DNA of 64,000 nt from Methylocystaceae bacterium. GTDB lineage: Bacteria; Pseudomonadota; Alphaproteobacteria; Rhodospirillales; Terasakiellaceae. The notes beneath the pieces were generated by a model that worked only from the letters and a program-made list of their open reading frames with translations, ran no database searches and had not been told where the DNA came from. Numbering within the stretch: position 1 is the stretch's first letter; every line of letters begins with the position of its first letter. The stretch is from NCBI GenBank assembly GCA_013373205.1, contig JABXIG010000003.1, positions 806,001-870,000 of the forward strand. The letters run 5' to 3'. Below are positions 16,425 through 25,025 of this stretch, in pieces. Made by a program: the position numbers and the translations under genes.

Positions 16425-17351
16425 TTATGAATTTTTTCGAAAATAATGTCGCTTTCGGTTCTCTTTTGTAAGAAAGCTCCAAGCAAGAAAGCGACTGACT
16501 TTTTGGCCTTGCGCCATATCAACGACTTTGACTTCTACAACTTTGGCTGTCTTAAGCAGGTCTTTTAGAGGGCGGAGGTTATCTTTTTTTGACACTAAAG
16601 AGGTAAACCAGAGGCATTGATCGCGATAATGCTGGCTTTCTTCGATCATGGTGGCGATGAATTTTCTTTCCCCACCCGGACACCAAAGCTCGGCTTTCTG
16701 ACCACCGAAATTTAATTTGGACGATCGACCTTTGCCAAGGTTTTTCCACTTTCGCTGGGTGCCTTTTTGTGCTTCCTGCGCGGAACTGTGAAACGGGGGA
16801 TTACACATGGTGAGGTGAAAAAAGTCTTTTGAACCAATGATTCCATGGAAGGTGTTCTTGCGGTTTTTCTGCTGTTTCAGCTTAATTTTAAGCTTGTTTG
16901 CGCGGCAAATTTGTTCAGCGGATTTTATGGAAGCCGGATCAATGTCACTTGCGTAAAACTGCCAGCCATATTCACTTTGTCCCGTCAGGGGATAGACAAG
17001 ATTGGCCCCGGTTCCGATATCCAGTACCTTAATCCCCTTCCCGCACGGCACCGGTGACTTATTGTCCTCAGCGAGTAAATCAGCCAGATAATGAATATAA
17101 TCGACCCGCCCCGGTATGGGGGGACAAAGATAGTTTTCAGGGATGTCCCAATATTCTACTCCATAATACGCTTTCAATAAGGCGCGGTTCAGCATGCGAA
17201 CGGCTTGATCGTTCTGAAAGTCAATCGTCGTCTGTCCACTGGGGTTTTTGCGCGTGTAGTTTTTTAACTCCGGCACGGCCTGAATAAGCATTGAAAAGTC
17301 ATATCCCATAAGATGACGATTGCGTGGATGCAGCATAGCTTTTTCTACCAT
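16425..17351 (-). CDS. rlmF: 23S rRNA (adenine-1618-N6)-methyltransferase RlmF
   Basis: A 308-residue protein that opens with MLHPRNRHLMGYDF shortly after the start and has the SAM-binding motif VLDIGTGANLVYPL and the N6-adenine methyltransferase motif NPPFHSS. The order and the block GQKAELWCPGGERKFI match RlmF (YbiN) throughout. It methylates A1618 of 23S rRNA. AAGG lies six bases before the ATG. The gene stands alone. RlmF is best known from gammaproteobacteria, so its presence here may reflect transfer or a patchy distribution. Confidence 0.88.
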   Translation of the reverse strand: MVEKAMLHPRNRHLMGYDFSMLIQAVPELKNYTRKNPSGQTTIDFQNDQAVRMLNRALLKAYYGVEYWDIPENYLCPPIPGRVDYIHYLADLLAEDNKSPVPCGKGIKVLDIGTGANLVYPLTGQSEYGWQFYASDIDPASIKSAEQICRANKLKIKLKQQKNRKNTFHGIIGSKDFFHLTMCNPPFHSSAQEAQKGTQRKWKNLGKGRSSKLNFGGQKAELWCPGGERKFIATMIEESQHYRDQCLWFTSLVSKKDNLRPLKDLLKTAKVVEVKVVDMAQGQKVSRFLAWSFLTKENRKRHYFRKNS

Positions 17352-17457
17352 TGTGTGCCTTATAACTCGGTCATGCAGGGGGCGTGATTTTGGGGCAATT
17401 TAGCGGGTTGATCTGTTAAAAGCAATGATACGGCGACAGTGTTCTGAAGTTAACAAC

Positions 17458-17485
17458 TTGACATTTATGTATGTCGGCTTATTGT
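17458..17485 (+). promoter_or_regulatory. Candidate sigma-70 promoter of the thi operon
   Basis: TTGACA at 17458-17463, then a 16-base spacer, then TATTGT at 17480-17485 (4 of 6 to TATAAT). It lies just upstream of the TPP riboswitch, as expected for the leader transcript. Confidence 0.6.
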
Positions 17486-17493
17486 TCTGACCT

Positions 17494-17570
17494 ATGACAG
17501 GGGTGTCCGTATGGGCTGAGACTTAACCCTTATTACCTGAACCGGATAATGCTGGCGTAGGAAGTCATTG
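17494..17570 (+). promoter_or_regulatory. TPP riboswitch (THI element)
   Basis: The conserved blocks are present in order: GGGGTGTC, GGGCTGAGA, ACCC, ACCTGAACCGGATAATGC and GGCGTAGGAAG. These form the pyrimidine- and pyrophosphate-binding arms that close around thiamine pyrophosphate. It precedes a thiY-tenA-thiZ-thiX operon, the expected target. Confidence 0.95.
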
Positions 17571-17590
17571 AGGCGCAATCGCCTTTTTGT
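17571..17590 (+). terminator. Riboswitch-controlled intrinsic terminator
   Basis: AGGCG-CAAT-CGCCT followed by a T run (TTTTTGTTTT) starts directly after the aptamer. With TPP bound, this hairpin should form and stop transcription before thiY; without TPP the aptamer 3' strand may pair differently. Confidence 0.75.
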
Positions 17591-17705
17591 TTTCTGGAAA
17601 ATTGCATTCTTTTTCTGATCAGGTTGATAAGTTTCATCCTGATACTCGTTTTCATGTGTTCGGTGGTTATTCTCCGCGCACGCTAACTTATGAAAGATAA
17701 AACGA

Positions 17706-18656
17706 ATGCGAAAATTTATTCTGGCGGCAAGCGTCGCAATCACTTCCATAATGACAGTTTCTATAGCACAGGCGGCTGATAAAATGACCGTGCTGCTTGA
17801 CTGGTTTGTAAATCCGGACCACGGCCCGTTAGTGATTGCACAGGAAAAAGGATTTTTCGCAGATGCCGGGCTTGATATTGAAATCGTCGCCCCGGCTGAC
17901 CCTTCAGCCCCCCCCAAGCTGGTTGCTGCGGGTCAGGCCGATTTGGCTGTAAGCTATCAGCCGCAACTCCATCTGCAAATCAGTGAGGGCTTGCCTTTGG
18001 TTCGGGTCGGTACATTGGTTGCAACCCCGCTAAGCTGCCTGCTTGTTTTAAAAGATGGTCCCATCAAGACACCTGCGGATTTGAAAGGCAAAAGAGTTGG
18101 TTATTCCGTTGCTGGCGTTGAAGAAGCCTTGTTGGGCACCGTATTAAACACCCACGGCGTCAAGCTGGATGAGATCGAGATGATTAATGTAAACTTTTCC
18201 CTTTCTCCGGCTTTGATGTCAGGTCAGGTCGAGGCGGTCATTGGTGCATTTCGTAATTTCGAACTGAACCAGATGGATATTGAAAAAGAACCGGGGCGTT
18301 GCTTTTATCTCGAAGAAGAAGGCGTGCCCGCCTATGACGAGCTGATCTATGTCGCCAACCCGGATAAAATGGATAAAGCGAAACTGGTTAAATTTATGAA
18401 AGCAACCGAGCTTGCCACCCAGTTTATCATCAATAACCCGGAAGAAAGCTGGAAGATTTTTAGCGCCACGTCCAAAGAGTTGCAAAATGAACTGAACCAT
18501 CGTGCGTGGCTGGATACCATCCCACGTTTTGCATTGCGTCCGGCAGCCTTTGATCATGGGCGTTATGAGGCGTTTCAGAAATTCATGATAGATGCCAAGC
18601 TGATCAAGGAAGAACAGCCAATTTCTAAAATTGCAATTGATGTAACGGCGAATTAA
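17706..18656 (+). CDS. thiY: Periplasmic hydroxymethylpyrimidine-binding protein ThiY (NMT1 family)
   Basis: A 316-residue binding protein with a Sec signal peptide ending near SIAQA, then MTVLLDWFVNPDHGPLVIAQ, the NMT1/THI5-like opening used by pyrimidine-binding proteins. It delivers the thiamine precursor HMP, or formylaminopyrimidine, to the ThiXZ transporter. It is the first gene after the TPP riboswitch, which is strong context. The start is the ATG at 17706; its ribosome site is weak (GAAAGATAAAACGA). Confidence 0.9.
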   Translation: MRKFILAASVAITSIMTVSIAQAADKMTVLLDWFVNPDHGPLVIAQEKGFFADAGLDIEIVAPADPSAPPKLVAAGQADLAVSYQPQLHLQISEGLPLVRVGTLVATPLSCLLVLKDGPIKTPADLKGKRVGYSVAGVEEALLGTVLNTHGVKLDEIEMINVNFSLSPALMSGQVEAVIGAFRNFELNQMDIEKEPGRCFYLEEEGVPAYDELIYVANPDKMDKAKLVKFMKATELATQFIINNPEESWKIFSATSKELQNELNHRAWLDTIPRFALRPAAFDHGRYEAFQKFMIDAKLIKEEQPISKIAIDVTAN

Positions 18657-18658
18657 TC

Positions 18659-19342
18659 ATGACATATGGAAAAGTGTTTGAAGGGTTGCGCGCATATTGC
18701 CCGCAGGCCTGGAAAGATTATACCTGTCACGATTTTGTCAAAGGTCTGGGCGATGGCAGTTTGCCACATGAGGCCTTTTTAACTTACCTGCGTCAGGATT
18801 ATGTCTTTTTGATCCATTTCTCCCGCGCGTGGGCATTGGCCGTGACAAAGGCGGGAAATCTGGAAGAAATGAAAGCCGCCTCGGCCATTGTTCATGGGTT
18901 GATTCATGAAGAAATGCAATTGCATGTCGGCATTTGTGCTGAGGCTGGTATTTCTTTGGAAGAATTGGAAAAGACCGTGGAATTACCGCAAAACATGCTC
19001 TATACGCGCTATGTGTTGGAAGCAGGCTATTCCGGTGATTTTCTGGATATGATGGCGGCACTGGCCCCGTGTGTTATGGGCTATGGCGAGATCGGAAGTT
19101 TGTTGGATCAATCGGCAACAAGCAAAACCTACAGAGAATGGATCGACACCTATGGCTGTTCTGAATATCAGGACCTTTGTGCCGAACTTGGCAGCTTGAT
19201 TGATAAAGCCGTGATAACCCGTTTGGGGGAAAATTATCAGGACACGGGTCGCTGGCAGACCTTGTTACAGCATTTTGAAACCGCAACCCGCCTTGAAAGT
19301 AATTTTTGGGGCATGGCATTTGATGCGAAAGATTCTGCATGA
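18659..19342 (+). CDS. tenA: TenA/thiaminase II family aminopyrimidine aminohydrolase
   Basis: A 227-residue all-helical enzyme. The catalytic Cys138 is in LAPCVMGYGEIG, and Asp47 in LRQDYVF matches the substrate-binding aspartate of the family. TenA hydrolyses base-degraded thiamine products such as aminopyrimidines to HMP. Lying between the binding protein and the ATPase genes, it would act on the compound imported by this operon. It starts 2 bases after the thiY stop. Confidence 0.92.
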   Translation: MTYGKVFEGLRAYCPQAWKDYTCHDFVKGLGDGSLPHEAFLTYLRQDYVFLIHFSRAWALAVTKAGNLEEMKAASAIVHGLIHEEMQLHVGICAEAGISLEELEKTVELPQNMLYTRYVLEAGYSGDFLDMMAALAPCVMGYGEIGSLLDQSATSKTYREWIDTYGCSEYQDLCAELGSLIDKAVITRLGENYQDTGRWQTLLQHFETATRLESNFWGMAFDAKDSA

Positions 19343-20070
19343 CTGAGACAGGTCCGGCCATTTCCATTAAGGGAAAAGCCTTTGAAGAGAATGAATTGCT
19401 GTTTGATACCCTTGATATCCAGATCGAGGCAGGCCATTGGACCTGTCTTCTTGGACCGTCAGGGGTGGGCAAATCGACTTTACTGCGGCTTCTGGCCGGG
19501 CTTGAGACCCATGTCACCTTTGAAGGCACAATTACGGCCAGTGATGCTCAGGAGGTCGCCTCCCGGGTGTCATACATGGCGCAAAGCGATCTCTTGCTCC
19601 CTTGGGCAACGATTGGGGAGAATATCTGTCTGGGCGCAAAATTACGCGGTGAAACCATTCATAAAAATAAAAGAGCCGCGATTATTGAACAGGTTGGTTT
19701 AGGGGATCATATCGATAAATATCCATCTGAGCTATCCGGCGGGCAACGACAACGCGCCGCCCTTGCACGCACTTTGATGGAAGACACACCGATTGTTTTG
19801 CTGGATGAACCGTTTTCGGCACTGGATGCCAAAACCAAGTTTCAAATGCAGGAACTGGTGGCCGAGACATTGCGCGGGAAAACCTTGTTGTTGGTGACAC
19901 ATGATCCGGGCGAAGCCGTTCGTCTATGTCATCGGATTTATATTCTGAACCGGCATGAACTTCATGTGGCGCGGCATTTACAGCCACCCTTCCCCAAGGA
20001 TCATAAGGACGAAGCAGTTTTTGCCCTGCAAAATGAACTCTTGGCACAAATTCGGGGGACAGAACAATGA
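19339..20070 (+). CDS. thiZ: HMP/thiamine-precursor ABC transporter ATPase ThiZ
   Basis: A 243-residue ABC ATPase with Walker A GPSGVGKST, signature LSGGQRQRAALARTL and Walker B IVLLDEPFSALD, followed by the switch His in LVTHDPGEAV. The sequence is of the nitrate/taurine/pyrimidine ATPase type. It overlaps tenA and thiX by four bases each (ATGA), so the operon is translationally coupled. Confidence 0.9.
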   Translation: MTETGPAISIKGKAFEENELLFDTLDIQIEAGHWTCLLGPSGVGKSTLLRLLAGLETHVTFEGTITASDAQEVASRVSYMAQSDLLLPWATIGENICLGAKLRGETIHKNKRAAIIEQVGLGDHIDKYPSELSGGQRQRAALARTLMEDTPIVLLDEPFSALDAKTKFQMQELVAETLRGKTLLLVTHDPGEAVRLCHRIYILNRHELHVARHLQPPFPKDHKDEAVFALQNELLAQIRGTEQ

Positions 20071-20810
20071 AGGGATGGCGTTATAGTGCAGCGGCAAGTT
20101 TTTCCATCCTGTTCCTGTGGCAGTTAATTATATGGGGGGCTGAACCTCCACGTTATATTCTGCCTGCTCCTTCTGCTGTCTTTTTGTCTTTCATAGATAA
20201 TTTGGGACTTATCTATGAACATGCTTTGGTCACCTTGACGGAAGTTTTCCTCGGTCTGTTGATCGGGATTTCCTTTGGCTGTGTGACGGCCCTTTATTTG
20301 GAAACGTCCAGAACCGCACGTCTGTTTGTGCGTCCCTTACTGGTTTTTAGTCAGGCCTTGCCCGTGTTTGCCCTCGCCCCGGTGTTAACGCTCTGGCTGG
20401 GCTATGGCATGACGTCAAAAGTCGTGATGGCGATATTAATCATTTATTTCCCTGTCACTTCTGCATTCCACGATGGCCTGTCACAAACACCTCAACGTTT
20501 TTTGGATCTGGCACAGGTCATGAAAGCGACCCGTCTTCGGCTTTTGTTTTTAATCAAAGTGCCTGCGGCCACTCCATCGCTTTTTTCAGGCATCCGTCTG
20601 GCGGCCGTTTACGCACCGATCGGGGCCACTATCGGCGAATGGGTCGGTTCCTCACAAGGACTGGGCTACCTCATGTTGCTGGCCAACGGCCGCGTCAAAA
20701 CCGACCTGATGTTCGCCGCCCTTCTCACCCTCGGCGCTATCTCCATGACACTCTACGGCGCAACAGGATATGCACTTAAACAGCTGTCAAAGCGCTACAA
20801 AGTGGATTGA
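20067..20810 (+). CDS. thiX: HMP/thiamine-precursor ABC transporter permease ThiX
   Basis: A 247-residue permease with about six membrane segments and the BPD_transp_1 coupling loop (VPAATPSLFSGIRLAAVYAPIG). It completes the ThiXYZ importer. It is the last gene of the operon; no clear terminator follows before the convergent small ORF. Confidence 0.9.
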   Translation: MKGWRYSAAASFSILFLWQLIIWGAEPPRYILPAPSAVFLSFIDNLGLIYEHALVTLTEVFLGLLIGISFGCVTALYLETSRTARLFVRPLLVFSQALPVFALAPVLTLWLGYGMTSKVVMAILIIYFPVTSAFHDGLSQTPQRFLDLAQVMKATRLRLLFLIKVPAATPSLFSGIRLAAVYAPIGATIGEWVGSSQGLGYLMLLANGRVKTDLMFAALLTLGAISMTLYGATGYALKQLSKRYKVD

Positions 20811-20816
20811 GAGGGC

Positions 20817-20996
20817 TTACAATCTGATTTTAACATCAAGAGGTCGGTAACTGCCCGTTGAACTATGGTAGTCATCGGTGGCGTTGAGTGAGGCTTGAAT
20901 CCAGCGATCGTTCACTTTGGTCAAAATTCCGATGATCCCGGCGGGGCGAATTTCACGGGTATCGGTGAACAATCTTGTATTGAGTTTCACTTCCAT
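20817..20996 (-). CDS. Small hypothetical protein (59 residues)
   Basis: A short open frame from ATG 20996 with AGGA nine bases upstream. The product starts MEVKLNTRLFTDTREIRP, continues with a RWIQASLNATDDYH block and ends RPLDVKIRL. It looks like a folded beta-rich small protein rather than random reading: no low complexity and balanced charges. It ends 6 bases after the stop of thiX in the opposite direction. No family recognised. Confidence 0.5.
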   Translation of the reverse strand: MEVKLNTRLFTDTREIRPAGIIGILTKVNDRWIQASLNATDDYHSSTGSYRPLDVKIRL

Positions 20997-21245
20997 GGTG
21001 CATTGTCCTGAGTCGAGATTTGCTTGCCTTATACTAAGGGTATGGGCTGTTCTAAGTGTTTGTCAAATTTGAGTGATTTTCAAAAATCACCAGAAATGTT
21101 TAGTTTCAAACCAAAATCATGAGCGATGTCAGAACGTTATTTTATCGGGATTATGTTTTTAATTTTTCATCGAAAGGTGGTGTGTGTATGATGCGTCATA
21201 ATATGGATGTTTCTACGAATCGAAAGTGTTGGCAGAGGGGAAGTG

Positions 21246-22244
21246 ATGAACAATCGAACATTCAAAATACCCAAAATTGAACGATACCATTTGCCGGAAA
21301 ACTATCCCACTGAGGCTGCTATGAAATCATGGGGGCATAACAAGTATTCGTATCTTCCCGACATCTGGGAGATGGAGTATTGCAGCTATAGATTACTCGG
21401 ACGCATGACCGAACAACAATTGTTGGCCCGATATCACGGGATTGTCCGAAATATGCCTTCATACACTGCCCCGGAAAGGGATATCGTTCCGATCATCAGT
21501 TATCAAAGCTCTTGGTACTGGTATCGCAAGGAACATTTGACAAGGCTTGAATTTGCTCTTCGAGGTTTCTCTCAACCTGAACTGCAAAACATTGTTCCGT
21601 TGGATCAAAATAGTGAAGTTGTTCCGAATGGAACTACAGTGTTGTACCGCTACGGTAAACGTGAATACATGCAGCAAATGGTCGAAGAAGGGCGAATTCG
21701 TTTTTCGCCAGCAGAAGCATATGAAGGTGATGATAATAATGATGCACGACGGGATGATGAGCGTAGAAAACATTCATTCACTCCGGGTGAATATTTGACA
21801 ATTACGAGTGAAGATGGCCGACCAATTCCGATACTTTGTGATATGCAGAGGACAGTTACCGGTGCAGAGTATTCGCTGGTGTGTTTTTCTTCTGTATGGG
21901 ATGAACGTCTTTTTGATGAATTTAAAGCCGATACATGTGTGATAATACATGCACCGGAAGAATTTCTTAAAAGAATTGGTGATGCCGGTATGTCGGTGTA
22001 TCCGGGCTGGTACTATCATCATAATCCTGTTCAATACTTTGACCCATACGAGCAGAGAAAAAATGAATATTTTGATGCAAGTATGTCTAAGGATTTTTCT
22101 TACGCTTATCAGAATGAGTACCGTACCCTCTGGTCACGTTTGCATGCTGGGCCGGTTGACGGATACCAGTTTGTTGACATTGGACCAGCACATGACATCA
22201 TGAGGATGTACGACCGAGACAAACAGCCAATTTTAATTTCTTGA
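21246..22244 (+). CDS. Unknown protein with DUF2971-like features (first gene of a two-gene module)
   Basis: A 332-residue protein. The start ATG 21246 has AGGGGAAGTG before it; the frame is open 13 codons further without a ribosome site. From about residue 130 the order of motifs is VLYRYG (132-137), IRFSPAEAYEGDDNNDARR (151-169), LVCFSSVWD (211-219), and SKDFSYAYQNEYRTL (281-295). That series (sugar-like YxYG start, a loop with Asp, CFS, then K...YQxEYR near the end) resembles DUF2971 proteins, some of which are predicted to have an ADP-ribosyltransferase-like fold. This is a pattern resemblance only. The gene is 15 bases from the HEPN-like gene and was probably acquired with it. Confidence 0.55.
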   Translation: MNNRTFKIPKIERYHLPENYPTEAAMKSWGHNKYSYLPDIWEMEYCSYRLLGRMTEQQLLARYHGIVRNMPSYTAPERDIVPIISYQSSWYWYRKEHLTRLEFALRGFSQPELQNIVPLDQNSEVVPNGTTVLYRYGKREYMQQMVEEGRIRFSPAEAYEGDDNNDARRDDERRKHSFTPGEYLTITSEDGRPIPILCDMQRTVTGAEYSLVCFSSVWDERLFDEFKADTCVIIHAPEEFLKRIGDAGMSVYPGWYYHHNPVQYFDPYEQRKNEYFDASMSKDFSYAYQNEYRTLWSRLHAGPVDGYQFVDIGPAHDIMRMYDRDKQPILIS

Positions 22245-22259
22245 TATGAGACTGATTTC

Positions 22260-22772
22260 ATGAGCTACATAGAAACAGCATTCGCACATTTGGCATTTGC
22301 CGGAAAATTATATCATTTGGCATGCGAAGGCCGCTTCAAGCGTGATGAGATTGATATCCCGCTAACCTTTCAGGATCAGTCTCAAGATACTGTTTGGGTT
22401 TTGCCTGACAAAATATTTGATACCGATGATGATCTGCTTCTGGCTTTTGCAAATAGTTTGTCAGTTGCATTTGGTACTGCTGGAATTGTCTTGGATAGTG
22501 AATGTGGTCGCCGACCAAATGATATTGAAACAGAAGCAGATCAGTGTCGCCATTTGATTTACCAAATTCGAAATGCGTTTGCACACAACATGGCTGACCC
22601 TCATTGGGAAATCAGGAATCCAAAGTTCCAAAGAGTGTTCGAATTCGGCGGTCTCCAAATTGATTTATCCGATGTTAATGGCAAACGATTTGAATATCGA
22701 GATATTGGTGGGCTGGACGTGTTGGAGTGCATCAAAGATTTCGCGATCAAAAATCACCTAACTAAAATCTAA
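22260..22772 (+). CDS. HEPN-like domain protein (second gene of the module)
   Basis: A 170-residue protein with RNAFAH at 104-109, inside a helix reading CRHLIYQIRNAFAHN. R-x4-H with a polar residue after Arg is the active-site signature of HEPN RNases in toxin-antitoxin, abortive-infection and CRISPR systems. The rest is predicted helical with a more beta-like C-terminus. No antitoxin-like MNT gene is next to it. Not every RNxxxH protein is a nuclease, so activity is inferred. It is followed by a strong bidirectional terminator and tRNA-Pro. Confidence 0.6.
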   Translation: MSYIETAFAHLAFAGKLYHLACEGRFKRDEIDIPLTFQDQSQDTVWVLPDKIFDTDDDLLLAFANSLSVAFGTAGIVLDSECGRRPNDIETEADQCRHLIYQIRNAFAHNMADPHWEIRNPKFQRVFEFGGLQIDLSDVNGKRFEYRDIGGLDVLECIKDFAIKNHLTKI

Positions 22773-22844
22773 CTGTATATCCAACTGGTGCAGCTAAACG
22801 GCAATTGTTCCGAATATGTTCTGCTGAAATCCGTGAAAGCGGTC

Positions 22845-22887
22845 AAAAATCAAGGGCTTAACCGAATTGGCTAAGCCCTTGATTTTT
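22845..22887. terminator. Bidirectional terminator between the HEPN gene and tRNA-Pro
   Basis: Two perfect 16-base arms (22845-22860 and 22872-22887) around an 11-base loop, with the outer five bases A on one side and T on the other. Either strand gives a G/C-rich stem ending in a U run. It abuts the encoded CCA end of the tRNA. Confidence 0.85.
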
Positions 22888-22963
22888 GGTCGGGACAGCG
22901 GGATTCGAACCCACGACCCCTACACCCCCAGTGTAGTGCGCTACCAGACTGCGCTATGTCCCG
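22887..22963 (-). tRNA. tRNA-Pro (anticodon GGG)
   Basis: The minus strand reads CGGGACATAGCGCAG at its 5' end, an anticodon stem CTACA/TGTAG closing the loop CTGGGGG (anticodon GGG), a TTCGAAT T-loop and an acceptor end TGTCCCG-A-CCA. The CCA is encoded. It should read the proline codon CCC. Confidence 0.95.
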
Positions 22964-23027
22964 GTCATTTGTGTGGGCGGAATATATAGGGGGTTTGGGG
23001 GAAGTGCAATGGTTTGTTTTGAAAAAA

Positions 23028-23630
23028 TTATGCCGCTGTGTCGATTTCTTCTTTGAGGGCTTTGAGCTCTTCCAAGATGTCGCCAAGCAATGCACGCTGT
23101 GTCTCGCTTAAGCCTTGCTGAATAACCGTTTGAGGCATCTCTTCTGGTTCCAGAACGGGTTCGGGTTCCGGGGCTTTAGGGAGCAGATCCGGGCGATATT
23201 GAACAGTAATGTCGTTTGGTTCAATGGGCTCGACCAATTCGATTTTTTCGTTAGTCGGAAGGGGTTCGCGGGACGGGCTGTCAAACAGGCTGGCCTGAGG
23301 CAGAGGTGTGTGGGGAGCAGGTTCTTCAGTAAAACTGCCGTTTTGCGCGACGGCCCCTTCATCGATGAACTTGCGTGCGCCTTCTTCACGAAAGAGCTTT
23401 TGCACCCCTTTGATGGTGTAGCCTTCATCATGCAGGAGTGTCTGCAAACGTCGCAGAAGCGCCACATCGTCAGGGCGATAATAGCGTCTGCCCCCGGCGC
23501 GTTTCAGCGGTTTAATCTGGGGGAATTTGCTTTCCCAAAAGCGCAAAACATGGGTGGCAAGGCCAAGTTCACTTGCCACTTCGCTGATGGTGCGAAATGC
23601 ATCGGCTGATTTGTCAGAACCTGCGCTCAT
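23028..23630 (-). CDS. MerR-family transcriptional regulator (ihfA-linked)
   Basis: A 200-residue regulator. The N-terminal helix-turn-helix reads [20 protein letters not shown] (about 14-33), then the winged part [20 protein letters not shown]. The rest is acidic, Pro- and Glu-rich and ends in a short helix. This is the uncharacterised MerR family member found after ihfA in many Alphaproteobacteria. It starts 2 bases after ihfA. Its ligand and target are unknown. Confidence 0.85.
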   Translation of the reverse strand: MSAGSDKSADAFRTISEVASELGLATHVLRFWESKFPQIKPLKRAGGRRYYRPDDVALLRRLQTLLHDEGYTIKGVQKLFREEGARKFIDEGAVAQNGSFTEEPAPHTPLPQASLFDSPSREPLPTNEKIELVEPIEPNDITVQYRPDLLPKAPEPEPVLEPEEMPQTVIQQGLSETQRALLGDILEELKALKEEIDTAA

Positions 23631-23632
23631 GG

Positions 23633-23929
23633 TCAGTTGTTTTCGTTGATCCGTGCTTTAAGGACTTGTGACGGGCGGAAGACCAGCACCTTGCGGGGCA
23701 GGATCGGCACTTCTTCGCCTGTCTTGGGGTTGCGACCAATCCGTTGGCCTTTTTGGCGTACGGAAAAGCTGCCGAAAGAAGAAATTTTAACGGTTTCATC
23801 TTGGGCCAATGTGTCGGCAATCATGTCGAGGACGGATTCAAGCAGGTCGGCCGACTCATTGCGGGACAAACCAACTTCTTGATAGACGGCCTCGGTCAAT
23901 TGGGCACGTGTAATGGTTTTTTCACTCAT
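23633..23929 (-). CDS. ihfA: Integration host factor alpha subunit
   Basis: A 98-residue HU/IHF protein. The beta-arm motif [12 protein letters not shown] is present and the N-terminus ([17 protein letters not shown]) matches IHF alpha. It pairs with IHF beta to bend DNA at promoters and in recombination. Its place between fabH and merR is the usual alphaproteobacterial order. Confidence 0.93.
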   Translation of the reverse strand: MSEKTITRAQLTEAVYQEVGLSRNESADLLESVLDMIADTLAQDETVKISSFGSFSVRQKGQRIGRNPKTGEEVPILPRKVLVFRPSQVLKARINENN

Positions 23930-24039
23930 GTAGCGATCCTCGCAATTGAATTATACGGACATTTATTTACGGTACCCGAGCAGGATAAATCAGTCAATAT
24001 CAAAGGTTTGGCTGACTTCATAAAATCAGACCAAATCTC

Positions 24040-25005
24040 CTACCAACGGACCAGTGCGGACCCCCAGGTCAGGCCACCGCCCATGGCTTCCAAAATTAAA
24101 AGATCGCCGCGTTTGATACGACCATCTTGCACCGCAGCATCAAGCGCCAAGGGGATGGAGGCTGCAGAGGTGTTTGCATGCTTATCAACCGTCACAACGA
24201 CTTTATCTGCGCTGATTTTGAGCTTTTTTGCAGTGCCGTCCAAAATACGTTTGTTGGCTTGGTGCGGGACGATCCAATCGATGTCATCAGAGGATAAACC
24301 ATTGGCTTCCAACGCTTCTTTGACGACCTCGGCAAGGTTGACAACAGCGTGTCTGAAAACTTCTTTTCCGGCCATGCGAACATGACCTGTTGTTTGGGTC
24401 AGGCTGGGGCCACCATCGACGATTAAAATGTCCTGATGACGTCCATCAGAGTGTAAATGGGTGGAGAGAATACCAACTGATTCGTCAGATTCTTCGGCGC
24501 GCAGGATGACAGCCCCTGCCCCGTCTCCGAAAAGGACACAGGTTGTACGGTCTTCCCAATCCAGCAGACGCGAAAATGTTTCTGCTCCAATAACAAGGGC
24601 CGTTTTCCCCTGCCCGGCTTTTAGGAAATTATCTGCTGTTGCTAAAGCATACATAAAGCCAGAGCAGACCGCCTGCACATCCATGGCAAATCCATGGGTC
24701 AGGCCAAGTTGGGCCTGCACTTTGGTGGCAGTTGACGGGAATGTGTTGTCCGGTGTGGTCGTACCCAGAATAATCAGGTCGATTTCTTGTATATCAATTC
24801 CCGCATGTTCAATGGCTTTTAAGGCCGCTTTACGGGCGAGATCAGATGTCAGTTCGCCTTCTTGGGCGAGATGGCGTTGCTTGATGCCTGTGCGGGCAAC
24901 GATCCAATCATCGGACGTGTCGACAGTTTTTGCCAGTTCACCGTTTGTGACGCAATTTTCAGGAAGATATGAGCCACAGCCGAGGATTTTTGAACGTAAT
25001 GCCAT
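24040..25005 (-). CDS. fabH: 3-oxoacyl-ACP synthase III (KAS III)
   Basis: A 321-residue thiolase-fold enzyme with the Cys in [11 protein letters not shown], the His in [10 protein letters not shown] and the Asn in KHANTSAAS, the KAS III triad. It condenses acetyl-CoA with malonyl-ACP to start fatty-acid synthesis. It follows plsX by 20 bases, linking fatty-acid and phospholipid synthesis. Confidence 0.95.
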   Translation of the reverse strand: MALRSKILGCGSYLPENCVTNGELAKTVDTSDDWIVARTGIKQRHLAQEGELTSDLARKAALKAIEHAGIDIQEIDLIILGTTTPDNTFPSTATKVQAQLGLTHGFAMDVQAVCSGFMYALATADNFLKAGQGKTALVIGAETFSRLLDWEDRTTCVLFGDGAGAVILRAEESDESVGILSTHLHSDGRHQDILIVDGGPSLTQTTGHVRMAGKEVFRHAVVNLAEVVKEALEANGLSSDDIDWIVPHQANKRILDGTAKKLKISADKVVVTVDKHANTSAASIPLALDAAVQDGRIKRGDLLILEAMGGGLTWGSALVRW

Positions 25006-25025
25006 TGAAAGCCGCCATATTAAGT

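Noticed and set aside
20997-22890. tRNA-Pro 3' end repeated as an attachment site of an integrated element
   Set aside because: No copy of the tRNA 3' end was seen on the far side of the module, and no integrase gene is present.
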